Source: Tildeniella torsiva UHER 1998/13D (GTDB taxonomy: Bacteria > Cyanobacteriota > Cyanobacteriia > Phormidesmidales > Phormidesmidaceae). Taken from it: 64,000 nt of DNA. The notes under the pieces were generated by a model. It was not told the DNA's origin. It saw only the letters and a program-made list of their open reading frames with translations, and did no database searches. Positions 34,552-43,205 of this stretch are shown here, piece by piece. A program made the position numbers and the translations under genes. The stretch spans positions 1-64,000 of the forward strand of contig JAHHIH010000017.1 of NCBI GenBank assembly GCA_019358835.1, read 5' to 3'. Position 1 is the first letter of the stretch, and each line of letters begins with the position of its first letter.

Positions 34552-35979
34552 GTGCATCTACTACCAAAATCTCCCTGGGTGCGCTGGGGGATCGGGTTTG
34601 GGATTGGACTCCTGCTGTTTGTGGGGGTCAGTAGCCAGTTTCGCAGCGAGGCTACGCTTCCCACGCTCGATCCTCTGCCGCAGGATCCGTATATTCAAGC
34701 GTACTTTAACCACAACCAGGCGGCAGTCTACACCGATCCCTACCGCAAGATTACCCGCCACGGCGATAATTTGGAGCAGGTAGTTGTGGATGCGATCGCC
34801 ACCGCCCAAACCTCCATTGACGTAGCGGTGCATGAGTTCTCGCTGCCGGGGATCGCCCACGCCCTGGCCGATCGCAAGGCTGCCGGGGTAGCGGTGAGGG
34901 TGGTTGTCGAGAATACCTACAGCACGCCGGTAGCCCAGCGAAATTCTGGGGCATTGGCTGAGCTAGACGAGCATTCCCAGGACAAAGTCAACGATCTGTA
35001 CGCCTTCATCGATGTTGATCAAGACGGGGTGCTGAGTGATGGAGAGTTGCGCGATCGCGATGCCCTCACCATCCTCACCCAAGCCAACATCCCCCTGATT
35101 GACGACACCGCCGATGGCAGCAAGGGCAGTGGCCTGATGCACCACAAATTTATGGTGATCGATGGTCGCACCGTCGTCACTGGCTCGGCTAATTGGACGT
35201 TGAGTTGCACTCACGGAGATTTTTCGGATCCAGATAGCCGGGGAAACGCTAACAGTATTTTGGTGATCGACAGCCAGCCCCTGGCCCAGCGATTTCAGAC
35301 AGAATTTAGCATGATGTGGGGCGACGGTTCTGGGGGCCGAGACGATAGCCTATTTGGCCTGCAAAAACCCCATCGCACCTCGGCTTTGGTTTCGACCCCT
35401 GGCTCGGTGCTGGAGGTGCAGTTTTCGCCGACTTCAAAGACTCAGCCCTGGGCGCAGAGCGTCAACGGGCTAATTGCCAAAACTCTGGGCCAAGCGACCC
35501 AGAGCGTTCACCTGGCGCTGTTCGTGTTCTCTGAACAGGCAATTAGCAACCAGCTTTTGCCGTTGGCCAACCGGGGAGTGCCCATCAAAACTCTAATTGA
35601 CCCCGGTTTTGCCTACCGCAGCTATAGCGAAGGGCTCGACATGCTGGGGATCACGCTGCCCGACCACAACTGCAAGCGAGACAATAGCGTGCCCTGGGCG
35701 AATCCCATTACTACTGTGGGGGTACCGGCGCTGCCGCCTAGCGATAAGCTGCACCACAAGTTTGCGGTGCTCGACCAAAACATTGTGATGGTTGGCTCGC
35801 AAAACTGGAGCCAGGCCGCCAACACCACCAACGATGAAAACCTGCTGGTGATTCGCAATGCCACGGTGGCGGCTCACTTTGAGCGCGAGTTTCAGCGGCT
35901 GTACGATGGGGCTGAGCTGGGCATGACGCCGCAGCTGCAAGGGGCGATCGCCCGGCAGCAAGAAAAATGTGGCCTGTAG
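34552..35979 (+). CDS. Phospholipase-D-like protein with EF-hand loop
   Basis: A 475-residue protein starting at GTG. The N-terminal hydrophobic segment (WGIGFGIGLLLFVGVSS) is a signal or anchor, so the enzyme faces the periplasm. Two HKD motifs are present, HHKFMVID (H197, K199, D204) and HHKFAVLD (H401, K403, D408), each followed by the GSxNW block, so the phosphodiesterase site is complete. Between the first strand and HKD1 sits DVDQDGVLSDGE (residues 154-165), a canonical EF-hand/dockerin calcium loop. Substrate may be a phospholipid or nucleic acid. It stands alone and is convergent with the 35982 gene (2-bp gap). Confidence 0.85.
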   Translation: MHLLPKSPWVRWGIGFGIGLLLFVGVSSQFRSEATLPTLDPLPQDPYIQAYFNHNQAAVYTDPYRKITRHGDNLEQVVVDAIATAQTSIDVAVHEFSLPGIAHALADRKAAGVAVRVVVENTYSTPVAQRNSGALAELDEHSQDKVNDLYAFIDVDQDGVLSDGELRDRDALTILTQANIPLIDDTADGSKGSGLMHHKFMVIDGRTVVTGSANWTLSCTHGDFSDPDSRGNANSILVIDSQPLAQRFQTEFSMMWGDGSGGRDDSLFGLQKPHRTSALVSTPGSVLEVQFSPTSKTQPWAQSVNGLIAKTLGQATQSVHLALFVFSEQAISNQLLPLANRGVPIKTLIDPGFAYRSYSEGLDMLGITLPDHNCKRDNSVPWANPITTVGVPALPPSDKLHHKFAVLDQNIVMVGSQNWSQAANTTNDENLLVIRNATVAAHFEREFQRLYDGAELGMTPQLQGAIARQQEKCGL

Positions 35980-35981
35980 CG

Positions 35982-36314
35982 TCACGCCACTGACTTACCA
36001 AACCAAAGCGCCTTGGCATCGTCCCAGCTAACGCGATCGCCCAGCGGATCTTCCTCAATCAGCGTATCGACATGGGCTGGCTGGAGTTCTAGCCAGCGCA
36101 GAGTTTGGCGCAGGCTCCAGCCTCGATATTGGGCAATGCCGTAAATGTCTTGCAGAGTAATGACTGGCCAAGCCGCCTTGAGCCAATGGCTGAGGGTATG
36201 GGGATGCACCTGCAATGCCGTTGATAGATCGCGATAACTACCGTGGTAGCTCAGTTCTAGCTCAAGCCATTCGACCAGGGCCTGTACATTCCAAGGGTAA
36301 TACGCGGTGCTCAT
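35982..36314 (-). CDS. Helix-turn-helix-like hypothetical protein
   Basis: A 110-residue protein. The central part (YRDLSTALQVHPHTLSHWLKAAWPVITLQDIYGIAQYRGWSLRQTLRWL) has the pattern of a lambda-repressor-type HTH with a following helix. The rest shows no domain. It may be a small DNA-binding protein; no target is evident. Starts at ATG 36314, ends two bases after the phospholipase-like gene on the other strand. Confidence 0.58.
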   Translation of the reverse strand: MSTAYYPWNVQALVEWLELELSYHGSYRDLSTALQVHPHTLSHWLKAAWPVITLQDIYGIAQYRGWSLRQTLRWLELQPAHVDTLIEEDPLGDRVSWDDAKALWFGKSVA

Positions 36315-36510
36315 GGGTAAAACCTCGCTGGGTTAGCCCCATCAAACTATAGATATAGACCTATGTTCCTCGGCACCATACTTGGGCAGCAGGTTTTTAC
36401 AATCCAGTTGATTTTCTCAATTCGATGCTTGAGAACTGCATCCACTTGTCTTAGTGGCACGTATCTAAAAATGCCTGTTTGACTCGATAGGAATACGTTT
36501 TCAGAAAAAG

Positions 36511-36586
36511 CATCCTCAGGACTGTCCAGGAGACGGGTTTTTAGGCGATACTGGTTCAACATCCTGAGGATTGTCCAAAGGACAGC
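36511..36586. promoter_or_regulatory. Two TCCTSAGGA/TGTCC sites before the HTH gene
   Basis: Two direct copies of CATCCTNAGGANTGTCCA begin at 36511 and 36560, 49 bases apart. Each contains the dyad TCCTSAGGA (36513-36521 and 36562-36570); the second also has TGTCC-AAA-GGACA. They cover the ribosome-binding region of the HTH gene at 36588, so binding there would block its expression. Four more TCCTSAGGA sites lie downstream of that gene. Confidence 0.55.
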
Positions 36587-36587
36587 G

Positions 36588-37163
36588 ATGAACCCTGGGG
36601 AAATTGATCAGTTTCCGGTTAGCCAACTGCAAAGCCGCTACGACTTAGCCCGCAGCGCCGTGTATAAACGCATGGAGCAGTTGGGCATTGTGCCTAAGCG
36701 CGTGGGGAAGCATTCGCACATTAGCGGCCAGCAACTGCGGCTGATGGATGAACTGCACGTATTTATTAACCAGGGTGGCAGTGCCGCTGAGTTTGTGGAG
36801 GCGCGCGGGCTACAACAGCGACCGGGCAACAACAACGGTAACGGCCAATCGGGGGGTGGCTCTGCCTTGACCACCACCCCCGGAGACTTTGGCGGATTGA
36901 TCAGCGCCATCGTTTCGGAGGTGATGAGTCGCGTTGGCCTAGGGCCTGAACCCGACCCGCTTAAATATTTTGAAACCCTAGAGAATGCGGCCAGAAATGG
37001 CTGGCTGTTTAGCACTAGCGAACTGGCTGGGCTAGTTGACCTGTCGCCTAGGGAAATTGAGCGCTACGGCGATCGCTTCTCTGAGGCTGGGTTCATCTTT
37101 AGCCGCTCTGGGTACCGAAAAAATGGTGAAATTGCCTGGAAGGTCACAAAGCGTTTAAAATAA
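36588..37163 (+). CDS. DNA-binding protein, unnamed cyanobacterial HTH family
   Basis: A 191-residue protein. The N-terminal part (IDQFPVSQLQSRYDLARSAVYKRMEQLGIVPKRVGKHSHISGQQLRLMDELHVFI) looks like a MerR/excisionase-type winged helix. A Gly/Asn-rich linker (NNNGNGQSGGGS) leads to a C-terminal domain (YFETLENAARNGWLFSTSELAGLVDLSPREIERYGDRFSEAGFIF) that resembles a second HTH. The combination suggests a two-headed DNA binder. The start ATG at 36588 lies just after the TCCTGAGGA...GGACA site, and a clustered set of the same sites follows the gene, so self-regulation is inferred. Function otherwise unknown. Confidence 0.65.
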   Translation: MNPGEIDQFPVSQLQSRYDLARSAVYKRMEQLGIVPKRVGKHSHISGQQLRLMDELHVFINQGGSAAEFVEARGLQQRPGNNNGNGQSGGGSALTTTPGDFGGLISAIVSEVMSRVGLGPEPDPLKYFETLENAARNGWLFSTSELAGLVDLSPREIERYGDRFSEAGFIFSRSGYRKNGEIAWKVTKRLK

Positions 37164-37165
37164 AA

Positions 37166-37190
37166 AGACCAGCAGTTCCAGTGCTGGTCT
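37166..37190 (+). terminator. Terminator of the HTH gene
   Basis: Stem AGACCAGCA/TGCTGGTCT (9 bp, seven-base loop) begins three bases after the stop codon. The following AAATGC has no T-run, so it may work as a 3' stabiliser instead. Confidence 0.5.
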
Positions 37191-37375
37191 AAATGCAAGT
37201 TAGTTGTTTTCTTTTTTTCCTTTGGTGGTGATGTTGGTGGTAGCACTGGCATCACCTCTCTTTTGGGGAGGGTGACGGGCTGTCAGCCGCTCTGGCGTCA
37301 AGAGTTTGCCAGCGGGAGCTTGACCCACCAGTGGGGGCGGTGTCTCCCTAGGCCCTTCAACCTTGGTCTTATACT

Positions 37376-37439
37376 AACACGTCCTCAGGAATATCCTGAG
37401 GACGTGTTCAAGAAATTCCTGAGGATATTCCTGAGGACA
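37376..37439. promoter_or_regulatory. Cluster of four TCCTSAGGA sites
   Basis: The first two sites sit in a perfect 33-base inverted repeat (AACACGTCCTCAGGA-ATA-TCCTGAGGACGTGTT, 37376-37408). Two further copies are at 37417-37425 and 37429-37437. Within each pair the sites start 12 bases apart, and the pairs are 35 bases apart. They lie in the gap between the HTH gene and the PchB-like gene. Arrays like this are typical of protein-binding operators or iterons. Confidence 0.6.
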
Positions 37440-37639
37440 GCTGATTATTCAGCTTCACTCCCTAGCTGGGCCTATTGTCGCTTCAGCGTCACATCTCGGT
37501 GATAGGGTTCATCTGAATGATAAGGGGTTCAGACGGCCGAGATTCTGTGAGTGCTGCACTATGCTAATGCCGTAGCGCCCTGGACTAAACGCTGCAGGGA
37601 GAAAGTTTTGAGTAGGCGGGCGAGTGAGCTGTCCTAGGA

Positions 37640-37942
37640 TTACTCGGGCTGAGCCTGTTGCCAGTGCTTCAGTTCTTCGGCGATGAAGTGGTTGACCAGG
37701 TCGCGGTATAAGGATGCGATCGCATCCCCATTCAGCCCTTCTTCCTCGGCCCACACCCGGCGCTGCTGGAGCATGGCCTGAACGCGATCAGGGGCTTTGA
37801 CCGCCGCTCCACTGGTTTTGAATTTAGATGCGGCTTTGACATAGGCAAACCGCTGGCCCAGCAGGGCAATTACCTGGCGATCGAGGCGATCGATCTCGGC
37901 GCGAATGTCGGCCATAGTTTGGCACTGGTCGGGAGTAGGCAT
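37640..37942 (-). CDS. pchB: PchB-like isochorismate pyruvate lyase / chorismate mutase
   Basis: A 100-residue AroQ-fold protein, closest in sequence type to PchB: CQTMADIRAEIDRLDRQVIALLGQRFAYVKAASKFK, then APDRVQAMLQQRRVWAEEEGL. PchB turns isochorismate into salicylate and pyruvate. Arg and Lys residues expected for the active site are present (R/K of RFAYVKAASKFK, RV of APDRV). It starts four bases after the gluconokinase stop, on the same strand. Without an isochorismate synthase nearby, salicylate formation is only inferred; chorismate mutase activity is the alternative. Confidence 0.75.
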   Translation of the reverse strand: MPTPDQCQTMADIRAEIDRLDRQVIALLGQRFAYVKAASKFKTSGAAVKAPDRVQAMLQQRRVWAEEEGLNGDAIASLYRDLVNHFIAEELKHWQQAQPE

Positions 37943-37946
37943 GGGT

Positions 37947-39503
37947 TTAGGGTAGGGCGATGTTGCTTAGCTCGGCTTGCAGGGCAGCGATCGCATCATA
38001 CTCCCGCTCAAACACCACCGTCAGGTGCTCGAACAGAGGCAAAATCTTCTGGTAAGCCGTCACATTCTCTGCGATCGGCTGATGGCGATAGGTTTCGCCA
38101 ATCATCGTAGTCACCGCTTCTAGCGACGGCACCCGGCCCAGGGCGTAGAGGCCCAGCACGGCGGCTCCCAGGCAAGAGCTTTCGTAATGCTCGGGAATAG
38201 TTACCTCGCGGTTAAAAATATCGGCCATCATCTGCCGCCACAGGGCCGACTCGGCAAAGCCCCCCGTCGCCTGAATGAGGGTGGCCGGGCCAGCGAAGGC
38301 TTCCAGCGCTTTAAGCACCAGGTAGAGGTTGTAGACAATACCCTCCAGCACCGATCGCACCAGGTGCGACTTGGTGTGCTTGACGCTGAGGCCAAAGAAT
38401 GAGGCCCGCGCGTTGGCGTTCCACAGGGGCGATCGCTCGCCCATCAGGTAGGGATGAAACAGCAGCCCCTCGGAACCGGGAGACACGGTTCCAGCCATGG
38501 TCATTAGCAGACTGTACACGTCTTGGCCGAGGCGTTTGGCGGTGGCCACCTCGGCATCGGCGAGCTGATCGCGCACCCAGCGCAGGGCGATGCCGCCGTT
38601 GTTGACCGCGCCGCCAATCACCCAGTGGTGCTCGGTGAGAGGGTAGCAAAATAGCCGCTCTTGGGGATCGGTCATGGGGCGATCGACCACAGCCCGCACC
38701 GCACCGCTGGTGCCCACGGTAACGGCCACCAATCCGGGAGAAATCGCTCCCACCCCTAAATTCGACAGCACGCCATCGCTGGCCCCAGCGATCAGCGGGG
38801 TTTCCACTCGCAGGCCCATGGCCTCGGCCATAGTGGGTTTCAACCCGGTGAGCACGGCGGTGGTGGGCACCAGCTCGGATAGGGAAGCGAGGCTGACTCC
38901 GGCGATCGCCAGCGCCTCCGGATCCCAATCCAACGTTTCTAGATTCAGCAGCCCCATGGCCGTGGCAATAGAGTGATCGACCACGTAGCGGCCCAGCAGC
39001 CGGTAAAACACAAATTCTTTGATCGAAATAAACCGCGCCGCCTGCTGAAACAGTTCGGGCTGCTCGTGGCGCAGCCAGGTGAGTTTGACCAGCGGCGACA
39101 TCGGATGCAGGGGCATGCCCGTGCGCCGATAGACGGCGTGGCCATTCATATCGTTTTTAATGCGCTTTTCCCACCCGGCGCTGCGGTTGTCGGCCCAGGT
39201 GATGCTGCGGGTGAGGGGCTGATCGGCGGCATCGACCAAGATCAGGCTGTGCATGGCCGAGCTAAAGCACAGCCCCAACACCTGCGCTGGGGCAAGGGCG
39301 TGGGCATCGACTAGCCCCCGCACAGTTTTGACCACGGCGGCAAAAATTTCTTCAGGGTCTTGCTCGGCGGTGGCTACGTTGGGGGTGTAGAGCGGGTAGG
39401 TGACTAGGGCTTTGCCCACCACCTGCCCCGCTTCGGTAAACAGCACTGACTTGGTGCTGGTGGTGCCAATATCGACCCCGATTATGTAGTTCTGGTTGGT
39501 CAT
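37947..39503 (-). CDS. gntK: Gluconokinase, FGGY family
   Basis: A 518-residue sugar kinase with the FGGY layout: phosphate-1 loop IGVDIGTTSTKSVLF, DPEEIFAAVVKTV, and the ATP motifs GTSGAVR and QATGGFAESALWRQMMADIFNREV. The relatives closest in pattern are gluconate kinases; xylulokinase and related substrates cannot be excluded. The enzyme would feed 6-phosphogluconate to the pentose-phosphate pathway. It is followed after four bases by pchB-like, so the two are probably one transcript. Confidence 0.85.
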   Translation of the reverse strand: MTNQNYIIGVDIGTTSTKSVLFTEAGQVVGKALVTYPLYTPNVATAEQDPEEIFAAVVKTVRGLVDAHALAPAQVLGLCFSSAMHSLILVDAADQPLTRSITWADNRSAGWEKRIKNDMNGHAVYRRTGMPLHPMSPLVKLTWLRHEQPELFQQAARFISIKEFVFYRLLGRYVVDHSIATAMGLLNLETLDWDPEALAIAGVSLASLSELVPTTAVLTGLKPTMAEAMGLRVETPLIAGASDGVLSNLGVGAISPGLVAVTVGTSGAVRAVVDRPMTDPQERLFCYPLTEHHWVIGGAVNNGGIALRWVRDQLADAEVATAKRLGQDVYSLLMTMAGTVSPGSEGLLFHPYLMGERSPLWNANARASFFGLSVKHTKSHLVRSVLEGIVYNLYLVLKALEAFAGPATLIQATGGFAESALWRQMMADIFNREVTIPEHYESSCLGAAVLGLYALGRVPSLEAVTTMIGETYRHQPIAENVTAYQKILPLFEHLTVVFEREYDAIAALQAELSNIALP

Positions 39504-39668
39504 AGGTCATGGCCTAGTACAGCAGCGATCGCCCGGTGCGCTTAATCAGGCTATACCCCAGTGGCACCGACGACAAAACCAACGCCGCGTCAAATTATGT
39601 TGCAGGCCATACAACTCGGCCCCATACCCAGTGGGGAGGAGGCCGAGCCGCAGGTTAAGCGGCGATCG

Positions 39669-40733
39669 CTACCCTTTGGTATGGTTTCGCATGGCCTTGT
39701 GGATGGTCTTCCAGCGGCGCTTGCTGTTGATCGCGGCGCGGGTATCTTGGCGCTGGTCGATCCACTGCTGCTCGCGCTGGAGTTTGTGGTAGCTGTGGAG
39801 GCGATCGCGCCCTAGCCCACCGGCCCCAATGGCCCCCTCCACCGCACAGCCCGGTTCTCCCTGGTGCCGACAGTCACGAAACCGACAGTTCTCTGCCAGT
39901 TCCTCAATGTCGGCAAAGGTGGCCTCCAGCCCCTCGCTGGTCGTCCAGAGCTGGAGCTCGCGCATCCCCGGCGTGTCGATCAGCAGCGCCCCCGAGGGCA
40001 GGGGCAGCAGGTGCCGCCCGGTGGTGGTGTGTCGCCCACGACTGTCGTCGTCGCGCACCACCTGGGTGGGTTGTTGCGGGCTGCCCAAGAAGAAGTTCGT
40101 CAGCGTCGATTTGCCCACCCCCGATGACCCAATCAGCGCCACGGTTTGCCCTGGCCCCAGGTAGGGTTCTAGCTGCTCTAGCCCGGCTCCCGTGACGGCG
40201 CTGACGGCGTGAACCGGCACGCCCAAGGCAATAGATTCAACCTGATTCACCAGCTCGTCCAAGTCGGGGCAGGTGTCGGCCTTGTTCAACACAATCACAG
40301 GGGTAGCCCGGCTTTCCCAGGCGGCCACCAGGTAGCGCTCAAGGCGGCGCAGATTGAAGTCGCCATCGAGACCCGTCACCAAAAACACCGTGTCGATATT
40401 GGCGGCCACTACCTGTCCTTCGGTTTTGCCGCCTGCCGCCTTGCGCACAAACTCGCTCTGGCGGGGCAGCACCGCATGGATGACGGCGTGGGCACCCTCA
40501 TCCTGCCGCTGCATTACCACCCAATCGCCCACCGCCGGGAAGGTCTGAATGTCTTCAGCCTGGTGACGAAACTGCCCAGCTATTTCTGCTGACAGCTCTC
40601 CGTCTGGGGTTAAGAGTCGGTAGGCACCGCGATGCTCCAGCGCGACTCGGCCCGCTTCAAAACTCGCCTCTGCCCAAGGGGCAAAGGCGCGATCGCAGGT
40701 GGCATTCCACCCGCCTAATTCAGTTAAGTTCAA
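39669..40733 (-). CDS. rsgA: Ribosome small-subunit-dependent GTPase A
   Basis: A 354-residue circularly permuted GTPase that acts in 30S maturation. An N-terminal OB-fold (about residues 25-110) precedes the GTPase motifs in permuted order: G4 LNKAD, G5 SAVTG, G1 GSSGVGKSTL, G3 DTPGM. The C-terminal zinc site is CRFRDCRHQGEPGC. All are intact. It is divergent from the membrane protein at 41083; a small hairpin (TGAAGCCT/AGGCTTCA, 40749-40774) lies just upstream of the ATG in its leader. Confidence 0.94.
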   Translation of the reverse strand: MNLTELGGWNATCDRAFAPWAEASFEAGRVALEHRGAYRLLTPDGELSAEIAGQFRHQAEDIQTFPAVGDWVVMQRQDEGAHAVIHAVLPRQSEFVRKAAGGKTEGQVVAANIDTVFLVTGLDGDFNLRRLERYLVAAWESRATPVIVLNKADTCPDLDELVNQVESIALGVPVHAVSAVTGAGLEQLEPYLGPGQTVALIGSSGVGKSTLTNFFLGSPQQPTQVVRDDDSRGRHTTTGRHLLPLPSGALLIDTPGMRELQLWTTSEGLEATFADIEELAENCRFRDCRHQGEPGCAVEGAIGAGGLGRDRLHSYHKLQREQQWIDQRQDTRAAINSKRRWKTIHKAMRNHTKG

Positions 40734-40740
40734 GGGTCTT

Positions 40741-41082
40741 TCCTCAAATGAAGCCTACGTGGGGCAAGGCTTCACGCGGTCTGCCCAATCTTAGGTACCG
40801 CCTAGCCTTGCCAAGAAAAATGTTGGTTGCCGCACAATACCGACTCAGCCATAGGTCACCTTCTTAGCACTTGTTTGCAGGGCTCCAAAACCATTCATGG
40901 CTTGGTTGTGGGTTCGCCCAGATTCAAGCATAGAGCGATCGCTCTAACACTGGGGATAGTACCGTTGACTTTGAAGCAAATCTACAAATATGGAGGCAGG
41001 GGCTAAAATTCTGCTCCGTTAGGGGAACACTAGCGCCCAGAGAACTTTCTCTAGTAAACCAGTGACTGTTTAAGGGATAGTG
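40741..41082. other. Divergent intergenic region
   Basis: About 340 bases between rsgA (minus) and the membrane-protein gene (plus). The left end holds the 8-bp hairpin 40749-40774 in the rsgA leader. No other element or small ORF is convincing. Confidence 0.4.
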
Positions 41083-41526
41083 ATGATCAATGTTACTGCG
41101 GCTATCTTGTTGGCGCTTGGCATAACACTAGATTCTCTAGGAGAAAACTATACGCTTTTGGCGGCGATTGGCATTCTATTTGCCATGGCGTTCTTTTTAT
41201 TGATGTATCTCCAATATCCGGTGATGTTTACCGGCGCGGCGCGATATCCCTTAGCTAGAAAGTATTTTCCGCTGGTTCGCTGGGCCATCTTTGGCATTTA
41301 CTTCGCTGACCTGTCTATGACGCTCATGCGCTACTACGATGGCCCTGAGATGAGCGTTTCTGTCCATGCCTACAGCATTTGGGCTGGGGTTTACTTGGTG
41401 GCCTATAGCCTGGCGATCTTGACGGGGCCGCCCAAGCAGCGGCGGCGCAAGAAGATTTTTCGCCACTACCAAGGGCGGCAGTGGGAAGGGCAACTGGTTC
41501 CAGTACGAATTTCGACGCTACGGTAG
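41083..41526 (+). CDS. Membrane protein, hypothetical, about four helices
   Basis: A 147-residue protein with hydrophobic segments at about residues 3-20, 25-48, 65-90 and 100-115 and a basic C-terminal tail (KQRRRKKIFRHYQGRQ). I recognise no family. An in-frame GTG lies three bases before the chosen ATG, and AAGGGATAG precedes both, so the start is either. It overlaps the convergent flavoprotein gene by nine bases. Confidence 0.62.
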   Translation: MINVTAAILLALGITLDSLGENYTLLAAIGILFAMAFFLLMYLQYPVMFTGAARYPLARKYFPLVRWAIFGIYFADLSMTLMRYYDGPEMSVSVHAYSIWAGVYLVAYSLAILTGPPKQRRRKKIFRHYQGRQWEGQLVPVRISTLR

Positions 41527-43041
41527 CCAAAACTGCGGCAACCCCTGCAATCCCTGCCTTAGCAAACGATTGACCGATCGCATCACCTGAATATGCGGCT
41601 CGTCAGGGATCACCGGCAAAATCTCCGCAGGCTGTCCTTGTCCCAGGTTCGCAATCACTCGGTTCGCCGCCTCTAACCCCGTCACGTAGGCCTTCTCCTG
41701 CGACCAAGAGCCGTGGCGGGTGACAATCCAATCGCCCGCCATAAACAGGTTGTCGAAGCTGGTGGTGGTTGGCAGCAGGTAGCGGTAGCTACCGGGGGCA
41801 AAGTGCGTCACCCCCTGAGGAATGCGCACCACAGCATGATCGATAATCTTGGCTTCCCCAAAGGCAGGAATGCACCTGGCCAAATCTTGCTGCACCTGCT
41901 GGAGCACCTGGTCGTCATCCATCGCTAGGAGCTGGTTGGCGTGGTAGTAGTCGGCCTCAACCACGGTGCCCGGCTCGTCGCGATACTCATCGTGCAGGGT
42001 GTTGAGGTCAAAGAAGGTCCACCCCGTGGTGGGGTGAAAGCCAAAGCAGGCGTTTGAGGGCAGGGGAATGTTGACTTTGCGATCGAGCCAGAGGCGGGTG
42101 GCGAGAACGTCAACCGCTCCCAAATTGCGGATATTGCTAAACTCGGTACGATCTCTGAGTTGCGGCGACTGCTCCACAATTTTCTTCAGCCCGCTGATGC
42201 CAACGGCAAACACCACCGCATCAGCCTCAAACACCTCGTCGCCGCAGACCACCGCCGTCACTCGGTTATTCTCCACCCGCACATCCGACACCCGGTGGTT
42301 GGCGAGAATTTTGCCCCCTGCTTGCTCGATTGCCTCAGTCCAGGGCCGAAAGATCTGCGCCCCCACCGTGCCCCGACACCAGCGCACGTCAAAATCGGGT
42401 TGGTGGGCGAGGATGAAGTAGTAGAGCATCCCTAATGCCGCCGCCGCCGAGCACTGCTCCCCAGGGGCAAACAGCCCCACCAGCAGCATCGGCTCAAACG
42501 ATTCGTGGTAGAGCCGGGCCGATACACCGTACTGGCGAAACAGCTCACGGGCGGTGATGCGATCGTACTTTTGCCAGGCCTCGTCAGAGTTGTCGAAGTC
42601 GATCAGCGCTTGCAGCAGAGGCAGGGCCGAGAGGCGATCGATCAGTGGCAGGCGCTTAAAGTCGGTGTAGAGAAACGTGCCCAGGGGCGTCGGCAGGTAG
42701 GGCTGATCCTGAAACAGCGGCGACTCGACCTCTAGCCCCTGGGGCGAATACTGGGCCGATCGCGTCCACTCGGTAAAGGGCTGAATGCCCAGATGGTCGG
42801 TGAGGGCAAAAATGTTGCGGTAGGGGTACCAAAACCCGTGGATACCGGCCTCGACGGCGCGACCCTGGGGCGTTTGCCAGCCCGCGACCAGGCCGCCGGG
42901 GTAGGCTCCGGCTTCTAGCAGCGTCACGGCGTAGCCCTGGCGGGCCAGGTGATAGGCGGATCCCAATCCGGCCCAGCCTGCGCCCACGACTACCACTCGC
43001 TTTTGTCCGGTACCTTCCATGTTCTCGCCCCCGTTGCCCAT
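41518..43041 (-). CDS. FAD-dependent oxidoreductase, carotenoid-desaturase-like
   Basis: A 507-residue flavoprotein with the FAD-binding VVVVGAGWAGLGSAYHLARQGYAVTLLEA-type Rossmann motif and the amine-oxidase/desaturase GAYPGGLV block. The C-terminal FMAGDWIVTRHGSWSQEKAYVTGLEAANRV is typical of phytoene/zeta-carotene desaturase relatives, where it closes the FAD site. It may act on a carotenoid or a sterol/hopanoid precursor. Two starts (43041 and 43020) are possible; GAAGGTCT precedes the first. The gene is convergent with the membrane-protein gene. Confidence 0.85.
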   Translation of the reverse strand: MGNGGENMEGTGQKRVVVVGAGWAGLGSAYHLARQGYAVTLLEAGAYPGGLVAGWQTPQGRAVEAGIHGFWYPYRNIFALTDHLGIQPFTEWTRSAQYSPQGLEVESPLFQDQPYLPTPLGTFLYTDFKRLPLIDRLSALPLLQALIDFDNSDEAWQKYDRITARELFRQYGVSARLYHESFEPMLLVGLFAPGEQCSAAAALGMLYYFILAHQPDFDVRWCRGTVGAQIFRPWTEAIEQAGGKILANHRVSDVRVENNRVTAVVCGDEVFEADAVVFAVGISGLKKIVEQSPQLRDRTEFSNIRNLGAVDVLATRLWLDRKVNIPLPSNACFGFHPTTGWTFFDLNTLHDEYRDEPGTVVEADYYHANQLLAMDDDQVLQQVQQDLARCIPAFGEAKIIDHAVVRIPQGVTHFAPGSYRYLLPTTTSFDNLFMAGDWIVTRHGSWSQEKAYVTGLEAANRVIANLGQGQPAEILPVIPDEPHIQVMRSVNRLLRQGLQGLPQFWLP

Positions 43042-43125
43042 AGACCTTCTTTACTCTATCGGTAGCGGCGTCGGGTAGGGTTTAGGATCAGGGGTAGGCT
43101 GGGGGCTAACTGGTATGCCAACTTC

Positions 43126-43165
43126 TCGAATCCCCTCACCCCCAACCCCTCTCCCAGGGGGAGCA
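43126..43165. repeat. cccctctccc-type dispersed repeat
   Basis: CCCCTCACCCCCAACCCCTCTCCCAGGGGGAGCAAGG can fold CTCCCAGGGGGAG-type short hairpins. The same kind of sequence occurs as a perfect hairpin at 57366-57390, so both are copies of a dispersed element between genes. Confidence 0.45.
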
Positions 43166-43205
43166 AGGAGCCGAACCATCTCTGATAAACCACTTTTTTA
43201 GCCTG

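Noticed and set aside
36347-36562. 71-codon minus-strand frame before the HTH gene
   Set aside because: It overlaps the TCCTSAGGA sites and has no protein-like regularity.
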